This document shows positions 1 to 5,987 of a stretch of 6,267 bases of DNA, piece after piece. The stretch lies in the NCBI GenBank assembly GCA_030688205.1, contig JAUYIQ010000053.1:1-6267 (forward strand), read 5' to 3'. The position numbers and the translations under genes are program-made. Origin of the DNA: Candidatus Curtissbacteria bacterium. Lineage in GTDB: Bacteria; Patescibacteriota; Microgenomatia; Curtissbacterales; GWA2-41-24. How positions within the stretch are numbered: position 1 is the stretch's first letter; every line of letters starts with the position of its first letter. Under the pieces are notes generated by a model. It made no database searches. It was given only the letters and a program-made list of their open reading frames with translations, and was not told the origin of the DNA.

Positions 1-122
1 GTACTCTCCACAATTCTGGTCAAAAACTCGTTAAAAGTTGCCACAAAGGGCAGGATCATCAAAATGATGATCAAAACATAAAACAAGTTGCCCAAACTGC
101 TCTTGGCTCTTTTAGCTATCAT
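1..122 (-). CDS. Small membrane protein, N-terminal part (runs off left edge); possible exosortase/archaeosortase-like
   Basis: An ATG at 122-120 opens a frame that stays open to the window edge (40 full codons). The visible protein has a basic start (MIAKRAKSS), one hydrophobic segment at about residues 11-29 (core YVLIIILMILPFVA), and then TFNEFLTRIVES. The start is supported by an 11-nt overlap with the stop of the upstream giant gene, the arrangement of translationally coupled operon genes, and by a purine-rich GGGGAG at 137-132, 9 nt before the ATG. That signal lies inside the coding sequence of the upstream gene. The short hydrophobic N-terminus followed by FNEFLTRIVE recalls small exosortase/archaeosortase-like proteins of CPR bacteria, but this is memory of a pattern. 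The catalytic Cys/Arg/His region would lie outside the window. Being a membrane-protein start is well supported; the family is not. Confidence 0.75.
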   Translation of the reverse strand, partial: MIAKRAKSSLGNLFYVLIIILMILPFVATFNEFLTRIVES

Positions 123-3100
123 CTTCCAACTCTCCCCTTCCTTTTTTCCTCTTTCTTGCCAGCGTTCCCAATAGCTGCTTTGCGCCTGCAATCATTCTAT
201 AAAATAAAACACTCGCCGATTCAAAAATCTTTCTTAAAAGATTCTTTGTGTCCTCAACTAGTGTTCCCTTCTGAATTGACTTAATTATCTTGGGTGCAAA
301 AAGCGAAAATGGTGCCAAAACAAGCGCCAACTCAGGAATAGGATCACCAAGAGAGGCAAATAGCATTCCGGTTTCATACAAGAAGGTATCTGCACCAGCT
401 CCGCTAGCTTGCATACCCACGACATCAGTACCACTTGGATAAGTCGTACTATCAGTTATTTTCGCATACAAAGCCGAGCTAGTATCTAAAGTTATGGCTG
501 TATTTGTACCATTATCTCTTATTTGAGGGGTTCCAACGGCCCCATTACCTCTCTTGGCCCAAATCCACGACGTTCTCGCAACCAAGGTACTGCCTGAGAT
601 GTTTACATCCCCCGCAGAAGCACTCTCAATTCCATAAGTCTCATAAAGCGCTGTTTTGGGTTCATGTAGCCAGCCATTGGTTTCATAAATAGGGCGCTCA
701 TTAACGTTTGTCCAACGGTTAGAAGGGTTAGCTCCGATGGCCGTACCAAAACTGCCGCCTCCTGAAGCCGGCAGTTTGGCCGTGACACGAATGTCTCCCG
801 GATCAGTAAAATCAGTCCCGTCATCAACATAAATATCATCAAAAAAAACTGATAAACTATTTCCTACGCTGGCAGTAAACCAACCTAGAATTAATTGTCC
901 CCCAAGAGTATATCCCAAAGTCGCATTACTTACGCTTATGTTGGGAGTAACACTACCATCTTTATATAATCTAATCTCATTATTGCCTGATCCCACAATC
1001 TTGTAAGAAAGAGCCAAACGATACCAGTATCCGGCTAGAAGTGTACTACCATTTGTACCTATTTGAGCTGCGTCATTCCATAACTGCAACGCCCCTCCAC
1101 TTGTAATCACTATTCTAAGTTCAGGAAAGTTCGATCCGGCTAACCTGTTTACATAAGCAAAAGTAAGATTACCTGTAGGTAAAGATCCGAAATTCACGTA
1201 AAAAGTCATCCTTGTTCCAGCATCATTCAAAATGCCATTGGAAGTCCTAACATAAGACACTGCACCTGATGATCCTGATGTACACTTCATAGACCCTCTT
1301 CCCGTGTGCTTTGTTGATTGATCTTGGGAGCAACTTCCGCTTAATGTACTATAAAATTGGGCACCATCGGTGGCATCAAATCCTGGTTCCATAAAGATAG
1401 TCGCAACCGGATCAGCGGCAATCTGCCAGGTTCTTGCTTCTTCAAAATTGCCGATTTTCAAAGGTCCAATTAGATAAAATTGGGGTGAGGGTGGAGGAAA
1501 TTTGATTGTGTATGAAAGCTCGTGCTTTTCTCCTTTTCTCCAATCAACCTGCCAATTGATCGTTTTTTGCTTCGCTTCTTCATTTATTCGACAACTGGCA
1601 ACTGACAACTGGCAACTGGCATTGAAGCTTGAAGGTACTGTCTCAACTACTTCACCAGCAAAATCTTGATTGGCCACAATCGTCAACTTTACCGGATATT
1701 CAACTTGGGTTTTAATTCTGGTAGGAAAAGAAGTGCGCTCAACGTCAAACGGCACAGACTCCCAAACCTCAAAATAATCTTCGATTTGTCTGGTCCCCGC
1801 TTCTGTTTGGACACTCAATTCCATTTGATAAATGCCTGGGAAGCCTGTTACAAATTGGGCCGTGTAATCTGGAACCGGAGAATATTTGTTTCCGTCACAC
1901 TTTTCCGACCGCCTAATGCTTCCGTCATCCGTGGAAAAATCCCAGCCAGAGGCCTCTTGGCCTTTGGCGGAAATTGTTAACTTAAGCTTGGCATTACAAA
2001 TCGTATTGCCGGCATCATCCAAAACCCCAAAAGCAAGCTTTGCCGCCTCACCCGGCGTATAAATAGATTTATTAACGTTAATTGCCAAAACCCCCCAGGT
2101 AAAATCCTGCCTGATTTGGTCAGCAACTTGCCCGTCACCATCTTTTACCAATACGTCAAGAGTGTACTTGCCGGGTTTTAGCTTTCCAGCATCAGGAATT
2201 GCCAACTTTAAGTCTTCGCCGTCGTGGATAACCTGGGGCGTAACTTCCCTGACCGGTTGACCCCTGTAGTCAAGCAGTGTTGGTATCGTTTCGGGTTCTG
2301 CAGCTTGAACTTCGGTTGGACCCAAAATCTTCTGCAACCAACCGGTTTCCTTAACAGCATCAGAAAAAGATGGTCCCTTTAAAGTAAATTCAGGCGTTTC
2401 TGAACTTTGGAAATTGTCTTTGCCATCAAGAACATAATGCCTGCCTGCGTCTGTATGCCCGGATTTACCTTTGTTGAAAACATCAAATCCTTGATTAAAA
2501 CTGACAAGATTCAAAAACAAGGCAAAGGTTAGCGTGAATGCCAAAACCGCTTTACCCACCCAGCGCAGCTTTTTGGGCCTAACCTTAAAATTATTTCGAA
2601 AACCGTTGTGAGCAGAAGCAAAAGCCAAATTAAAATTAGCCTGCAATCGGTAGTCAACAGACTGTAGACTCACTTGGCTTGCCGCTTGGGAACCGGCAGG
2701 TGAAGGACGGCCGAATATATTCCCGAAAAACTTATCAAATCCGGATCTGCCAAAGGTATCCGTAATCAATCCCGTCTTTGGCGTTCTGAACCAAGGTCCC
2801 TCATGGGGCTCCAAGAAACCTTTGATGGCAGCATAAGCCTGAAAAGGCACTACTATGTATGAGATTAATATAAAAGCTAATATTCCGGCATAGTCACGTT
2901 CGTCTGACTCCTCAAGAAAAAGTCCGACTATATTCATCAGAGGAAGCGCAAAAAGGTTGGTAAACACCAGCGACCAGCCGAAGGCTGCAGTCCAAAAAGG
3001 CAAGTGGGAATGTAAAACAGCCTCTGAGACAAACCACGCAAATGTACCGATGACAAAGAAAGCCGCCTGCAGATAGTAAGGAGCAAGATAGATAAACTCA

Positions 3101-5331
3101 AACTTTTCAGTCCTGGTTAAATTAGGCGATTTGAGCATTCGCCCAAGCATCACTTTGATGTTAAAAGAAGCTCCTTCTGCCCAACGCATGCGTTGACGAA
3201 CCAAACGCCTAATTGTCGATACCGCCTCCGCCGGCGCTTGAATGTACGGGGTAAAAGCAACTTTATACCCCGCCTCGTAAAGCCTGAGAGTAAGTTCAAA
3301 GTCTTCGGTTATTGATTTTCCCCAACCGAAACTTCTTAAAACATCAGCTCGAATCATATAGACGCTTCCGGCAACTTGCTTCAGGCCTCCATATAGTTCC
3401 TCGCTGCTTCTCTCAATAACGTAAGATCCTGCATATTCCGTTCTTACTCCGCGTGTCACCCAGTTTTGTGATTTGTTCAAAACGTGCCATTGATATCCCT
3501 GAATCACCGCTATCTTACTTTCCTTAATTTTTTCCAAACCGCCGGCTACCTCCTGAAAACTTTTGACAAACTGCTCTACCGTATCCGCGTACGGTACGAA
3601 GTCGGCGTCAAAAATTGCAATGAACTCCGCCCGCGAATCGGTATTTTCCAAAGCTTTCTGCAGTGCCGCTCCCTTAAAACCGGTTCTGGCAAACCTGTGG
3701 ATCAGCTTAACCGTTGGTAAAATGCTTACAGCATTCTGCTCACCGCTTACTGCTGCTTGCCCTGACGAAGGAAGGGTATGCTGTTCGCTGTTTGCAGTTT
3801 GTGGTGTAAACACAAAAGTCTCAAGCTCGTCATCATAAAATGTCCGCACTTCCTTGTATCCAAGCCCCTCAATCAAAACCTGTTTGGCAATCTCTGTCGT
3901 CTCGTCAGTTGAATCATCTGCAATTACTACCTCGTAGTTAGCTAACCGCTTACTGCTGTCTGCTGTCTGCCGTAAGCTGTCTGCTGTAAGCCAATTCTGG
4001 CTCGTGCAGGCCCTAATCAGCCTTTCAACTACCCTCTTCTCGTTGTAAAGGGCAACATGAATTGAAACAAATGGCCGCGAGCGTAGATGGACTTCGTTAA
4101 GATTTACCAAAAGCGGGTTTTTTGCTCCTGCCGATCTCCAACTGGTCATCGAAGCAAACTTGGCAAAAATACTCCCCAGTCTGTTCCTCTTTTTCTCAAC
4201 TTCCTTCGCAGGCGCAGAAGGACCGCCGGCTGTCTGAGCCAACTTCAAAACCATCAGGACCGAAACATAATATTTCATGCTGTAGATAAAGAAGAAAATC
4301 CCGCAAGTGAAAGAAATTACCGCGAAGAAGGTTCCAATCGGCGTTCCCCCTTTGGAAAACACAATATAGGAAAGCATTTTGTAGACATAGAAAGTTGAAA
4401 ACAGAATAAATACGAGGAGAATCTGATCGCGGGTAAAAAGGGAAACTAATCGCGGGACAGTCAAAAACGGAGCAATTAACTGCCTAAGCCGGTACATCGG
4501 CATCTCAGGAATATACAAAGGTGCCACTTCTGCCTTCGGAGCATACACATAACCCTGGGCAAAAAGTCTTCTTTTTTCAACGGTGTTCAAACCTTCCCTA
4601 AGTAGAATGTTGTAAACACCATGACTCCCCAGGACTTGCTTACCAACCTTTAAAGCCAATTCCCGACTGATATATTTTGGAGAAAATTCTGGGTTTTTGG
4701 AAACAACCTCAATAACAAGCTCTCTTGCTTCTGGAACAAATCGCCAATGCTTCTCACCTACAGGCCTCAAAACTTTCAAAGTATCATACTTATAATCATC
4801 ACTCGCTTCTCTATATCTTTTAAGCCATCTATAAAAGACTGTTCTGGAGATTCCGAATTCTCGACATAATTTAGCGACCTTTTCACCGGCTTCAAACCGA
4901 CGAATTATAGTTACCTTATTATTTGTCGGTACTACCTTAACAAGACTTCTGCCATACAAACTAACGTATTGTTCTCGCAAAAACTGTGTATTTAAATGAC
5001 TTCTTTCTAAAACATTACAAACCCCGTGATAACTAATGCCTGTTTCAAAAGCAATCTTCTTGATCGAATAACTGGGGTCTTTAATTGCAAGTCTGATAAT
5101 TTTTCTGGCAGTTTTCGACGGTAGTATCCTCCAATGTTTATTACCCTTGGCTACTTTAGATTCAAAAACTCTTCCTCTATTTCCAGTCTCGGATTGTTTA
5201 TATAAATTCAACCAATGGTAGAAAACCGTGCGGGATACGTGAGCTTGCGTACACACTTCTGAAATAGATTCCCCAGACAAAACCCTATTAACCAGGTTCA
5301 ACTTTTGCCTTACACTCAAACGCTTATACAT
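112..5331 (-). CDS. Giant fusion protein: tandem HTH module + membrane GT2 glycosyltransferase + secreted beta-rich/LamG region (1739 aa)
   Basis: Single open frame from ATG (5331-5329) to TAA (114-112); an in-frame TAA at 5349-5347 and no nearer start fix the N-terminus. No Shine-Dalgarno is visible before the ATG. Domains in order: residues 5-262, two diverged copies of a transposase-type HTH unit; hydrophobic segments near 303-325 and 333-363; family 2 glycosyltransferase at about 416-720 with VALYNE (426-431), ADDSTD (471-476), the DxD motif FDADF (574-578, D575 and D577), TED (675-677) and QRMRW (713-717), the set seen in processive cellulose/hyaluronan-synthase-like enzymes; hydrophobic segments near 744-770, 779-806 and 813-838; PWFRTPKTG (846-854), typical of the cytosolic end of such synthases. 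A second basic-plus-hydrophobic, signal-anchor-like segment lies at 918-945. Then come beta-rich domains: an MG2-like stretch at about 1080-1190 with SIYTPGEAAKL (1089-1099), another at about 1195-1300, a LamG/concanavalin-like domain at about 1312-1508 ending in FFDDIYVDDG, and a further unassigned part to about 1660. The C-terminus has a hydrophobic stretch near 1665-1682 and a basic tail (ARKRKKGRG). Likely role (inferred): making or exporting a surface polysaccharide while displaying an adhesin-like region. Usual GT2 synthases are roughly 400-800 aa, so this is far longer. Membrane topology parity cannot be settled by eye. Confidence 0.93.
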   Translation of the reverse strand: MYKRLSVRQKLNLVNRVLSGESISEVCTQAHVSRTVFYHWLNLYKQSETGNRGRVFESKVAKGNKHWRILPSKTARKIIRLAIKDPSYSIKKIAFETGISYHGVCNVLERSHLNTQFLREQYVSLYGRSLVKVVPTNNKVTIIRRFEAGEKVAKLCREFGISRTVFYRWLKRYREASDDYKYDTLKVLRPVGEKHWRFVPEARELVIEVVSKNPEFSPKYISRELALKVGKQVLGSHGVYNILLREGLNTVEKRRLFAQGYVYAPKAEVAPLYIPEMPMYRLRQLIAPFLTVPRLVSLFTRDQILLVFILFSTFYVYKMLSYIVFSKGGTPIGTFFAVISFTCGIFFFIYSMKYYVSVLMVLKLAQTAGGPSAPAKEVEKKRNRLGSIFAKFASMTSWRSAGAKNPLLVNLNEVHLRSRPFVSIHVALYNEKRVVERLIRACTSQNWLTADSLRQTADSSKRLANYEVVIADDSTDETTEIAKQVLIEGLGYKEVRTFYDDELETFVFTPQTANSEQHTLPSSGQAAVSGEQNAVSILPTVKLIHRFARTGFKGAALQKALENTDSRAEFIAIFDADFVPYADTVEQFVKSFQEVAGGLEKIKESKIAVIQGYQWHVLNKSQNWVTRGVRTEYAGSYVIERSSEELYGGLKQVAGSVYMIRADVLRSFGWGKSITEDFELTLRLYEAGYKVAFTPYIQAPAEAVSTIRRLVRQRMRWAEGASFNIKVMLGRMLKSPNLTRTEKFEFIYLAPYYLQAAFFVIGTFAWFVSEAVLHSHLPFWTAAFGWSLVFTNLFALPLMNIVGLFLEESDERDYAGILAFILISYIVVPFQAYAAIKGFLEPHEGPWFRTPKTGLITDTFGRSGFDKFFGNIFGRPSPAGSQAASQVSLQSVDYRLQANFNLAFASAHNGFRNNFKVRPKKLRWVGKAVLAFTLTFALFLNLVSFNQGFDVFNKGKSGHTDAGRHYVLDGKDNFQSSETPEFTLKGPSFSDAVKETGWLQKILGPTEVQAAEPETIPTLLDYRGQPVREVTPQVIHDGEDLKLAIPDAGKLKPGKYTLDVLVKDGDGQVADQIRQDFTWGVLAINVNKSIYTPGEAAKLAFGVLDDAGNTICNAKLKLTISAKGQEASGWDFSTDDGSIRRSEKCDGNKYSPVPDYTAQFVTGFPGIYQMELSVQTEAGTRQIEDYFEVWESVPFDVERTSFPTRIKTQVEYPVKLTIVANQDFAGEVVETVPSSFNASCQLSVASCRINEEAKQKTINWQVDWRKGEKHELSYTIKFPPPSPQFYLIGPLKIGNFEEARTWQIAADPVATIFMEPGFDATDGAQFYSTLSGSCSQDQSTKHTGRGSMKCTSGSSGAVSYVRTSNGILNDAGTRMTFYVNFGSLPTGNLTFAYVNRLAGSNFPELRIVITSGGALQLWNDAAQIGTNGSTLLAGYWYRLALSYKIVGSGNNEIRLYKDGSVTPNISVSNATLGYTLGGQLILGWFTASVGNSLSVFFDDIYVDDGTDFTDPGDIRVTAKLPASGGGSFGTAIGANPSNRWTNVNERPIYETNGWLHEPKTALYETYGIESASAGDVNISGSTLVARTSWIWAKRGNGAVGTPQIRDNGTNTAITLDTSSALYAKITDSTTYPSGTDVVGMQASGAGADTFLYETGMLFASLGDPIPELALVLAPFSLFAPKIIKSIQKGTLVEDTKNLLRKIFESASVLFYRMIAGAKQLLGTLARKRKKGRGELEDDS
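1593..1620. repeat. Perfect-phase heptanucleotide array AACTGRC x4 in the secreted part
   Basis: Four head-to-tail copies: aactggc, aactgac, aactggc, aactggc, differing at one base only. They encode residues 1238-1247 (ASCQLSVASC). Two further 7-nt near-copies of each other follow in phase (attgaag, cttgaag at 1621-1634) but are of different sequence. Heptamer arrays of this kind are known in cyanobacteria and other bacteria as short tandemly repeated repetitive sequences. Low divergence makes this the youngest-looking array in the gene. Confidence 0.9.
2643..2691. repeat. Degenerate heptanucleotide array in the linker between GT2 and secreted part
   Basis: Seven 7-nt steps can be laid end to end; the best units are gtagtca, acagact and gtagact (2650-2670), followed by cacttgg, cttgccg and cttggga. 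They encode residues 881-897 (SQAASQVSLQSVDYRLQ). The unit sequence differs from the gctgtct family and from the aactggc family, so this would be a third repeat family in the same gene. The match is weaker than for the other arrays. Confidence 0.5.
3724..3800. repeat. Degenerate heptanucleotide array inside the GT2 domain (11 units)
   Basis: Eleven 7-nt steps hold phase over 77 bp. Units include gcttaca, gcttact, gctgctt, gctgttc and gctgttt, most starting with gc; the middle units (3759-3779) are eroded. The array encodes residues about 511-536 (QTANSEQHT ... AAVSGEQNAVS). These sit between FVFTP and VKLIHRFARTGFKGAAL, where GT2 enzymes normally go straight from one beta strand to the R-x-x-R-x-G-[FY]-K-[AG] segment. 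The unit family is the same as at 3941-3989, but the copies are more diverged. Confidence 0.7.
3941..3989. repeat. Heptanucleotide array inside the GT2 domain (7 units)
   Basis: Seven consecutive 7-nt units keep phase from 3941 to 3989; the clearest are gctgtct (three copies), gctgtaa and gccgtaa, and the first two units (gctaacc, gcttact) are more degenerate. The array encodes residues about 448-464 (TADSLRQTADSS in the core) immediately before the second beta strand, YEVVIADDS, of the glycosyltransferase fold. Related GT2 enzymes have only a short turn there, so this reads as an in-frame insertion in a surface loop. It is close in sequence to the array at 3724-3800. Confidence 0.85.
4546..4926 (-). 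other. HTH unit 2 of the tandem protein duplication (residues about 136-262)
   Basis: Unit 2 repeats unit 1 in order: VAKLCREFGISRTVFYRWL (152-170) aligns with the first HTH, KHWRFVP (194-200) with KHWRILP, and SHGVYNILLREGLNT (236-250) with the second-HTH end. Unit 2 has a few extra residues (around ALKVGKQVLG, 226-235) before that end. The unit is followed about 40 residues later by the first hydrophobic segment of the glycosyltransferase part, so the HTH pair would be tethered at the cytosolic face of the membrane. Whether it still binds DNA cannot be judged from sequence. Confidence 0.8.
4948..5319 (-). other. HTH unit 1 of a tandem protein duplication (residues about 5-128 of the giant protein)
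   Basis: Unit 1 begins with a helix-turn-helix of the kind found at the N-terminus of transposases (ISEVCTQAHVSRTVFYHWL, residues 23-41). It continues through KHWRILP (65-71) and a second HTH-like stretch ending in YHGVCNVLERSHLNT (101-115). The same order of motifs recurs in unit 2, which makes an internal duplication clear at protein level. Matching codons differ at many synonymous positions, for example in the shared SRTVFY, so the duplication is old. No catalytic DDE residues follow, so this is the DNA-binding part only and not a transposase. Confidence 0.8.
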
Positions 5332-5649
5332 AATAATATGTAAACATTAATGGGAATTGAGCGTCAAGCTCTATAGGACAGATGTCGAAAAAAACCTATA
5401 AAAAAATATTGAGGCAAAAATGAGGTTTTTTACACGAACGACTATCGGTCATGTTATTTTTTTTATAGGTCTAGAAACACAAAGGGGTTGTCAGGATAAG
5501 CTAATATTAAACCCACCCGGCTTAGCAATTCTGCCGGCCGATTGGCTATTTTTCGATATCAACTGGCCTTAAATCGCCTGTAATAGGCTGATGAAACCTA
5601 AACTAAAAGTTAAGTCTCGTGCCAAAACACATTTTAAACGACTAGAAAA
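5332..5649. other. Non-coding region upstream of the giant gene
   Basis: No convincing gene lies in these 318 bp on either strand. The part next to the giant gene is AT-rich and holds the inverted repeat described separately. On the minus strand a TTGACG (5367-5362) could be a -35 box; a good TATTAT (5338-5333) follows but 23 bp away, too far for a standard promoter, and the 17-bp position has only the poor TTTACA, so no promoter is called. A 5-bp ccggc/gccgg inverted repeat (5517-5537) and a 4-bp gcct/aggc hairpin (5576-5588) are too short to name as terminators. Confidence 0.6.
5394..5470. repeat. AT-rich inverted repeat, 13-bp arms, upstream of the giant gene
   Basis: The left arm (5394-5406, acctat followed by seven a) is the exact reverse complement of the right arm (5458-5470, seven t followed by ataggt). 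Two more pairs form if t5457 is bulged. The loop is about 50 nt. A competing 8-bp pairing is also possible between aaaaaacc (5389-5396) and ggtttttt (5424-5431), and it uses part of the same left arm. The element lies about 60-140 bp upstream of the giant gene start. It could be a regulatory leader, a protein-binding site or a relic of a small mobile element; no target-site duplication is visible at its ends. Confidence 0.6.
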
Positions 5650-5889
5650 TCAATCTGCGACAGTATTTATCAAAATAATAAATCCGGTTTTAATTGATAA
5701 ATGAATAAAATAATTGCTCAAAAGAAATTTGCGCTCATACTCTTTAAAAGAGTAAACCGCCATTCCACCCATCTGGTAACAGCTACAGTAATTGGAATAA
5801 ATGAAATCTGTGCCGAAAACATTCTTAGCAATATAACATCCTATTGCTTCTGCGATTACTCCTCCAACACAAAACTGTAGATAAACCAC
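5650..5889 (-). CDS. Doubtful small cysteine-containing membrane ORF (79 aa from GTG)
   Basis: A GTG at 5889-5887 opens a 79-residue frame ending in TGA at 5652-5650. The frame is open further back to a TAG at 6000-5998, but there is no ATG/GTG/TTG in that extension, and a real gene might be a decayed fragment that once began further upstream. The protein has a hydrophobic start (residues 1-21), four cysteines (7, 18, 35 and 37, the last two as CSC), a charged FKEYERKF stretch and a second hydrophobic stretch near 60-77. I recognise no family, and there is no Shine-Dalgarno. It sits just downstream of the AbiEii-like gene on the same strand; its open frame overlaps the end of that gene by about 10 nt. 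Confidence 0.3.
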   Translation of the reverse strand: MVYLQFCVGGVIAEAIGCYIAKNVFGTDFIYSNYCSCYQMGGMAVYSFKEYERKFLLSNYFIHLSIKTGFIILINTVAD

Positions 5890-5987
5890 CAGAAGAAAAA
5901 CAGAAAGCCAATAGTCAGTAGCGTCGTGAAGTAATTGTGGTAAATTAAAGCCGTCAAGATCCCAAAATGGGCTCCGATGGATGAGAT

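Noticed and set aside
3724..3989. CRISPR array as an explanation for the regular repeats.
   Set aside because: The period is 7 nt without spacers, it lies inside a conserved coding domain, and no cas gene is present.
504..4398. Several open frames of 62-104 codons on either strand inside the giant gene (for example 1666-1980, 3484-3720 and 4087-4398 on plus, 603-842 on minus).
   Set aside because: All lie wholly within the well-supported giant coding sequence in other frames, and none has a recognisable family, a ribosome binding site or independent coding character.
4546..5331. Insertion sequence with transposase.
   Set aside because: Only HTH units are present, no catalytic DDE domain follows, and the frame runs on into the glycosyltransferase.
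5333..5367. Promoter for the giant gene (TTGACG with TATTAT on the minus strand).
   Set aside because: The spacing is 23 bp and the hexamer at 17 bp is poor; no firm call possible.
5517..5556. Possible plus-strand terminator (ccggc/gccgg stem, later run of t).
   Set aside because: The stem is only 5 bp with an 11-nt loop, and the t-run does not follow the stem directly.
5591..5704. Plus-strand 37-codon frame starting MKPKLKVKSRAKTHFK, resembling the N-terminus of ribosomal protein L35.
   Set aside because: Similarity ends after about 16 residues, L35 is about 65 residues, no infC or rplT neighbour is present, and short basic stretches arise easily in AT-rich DNA.
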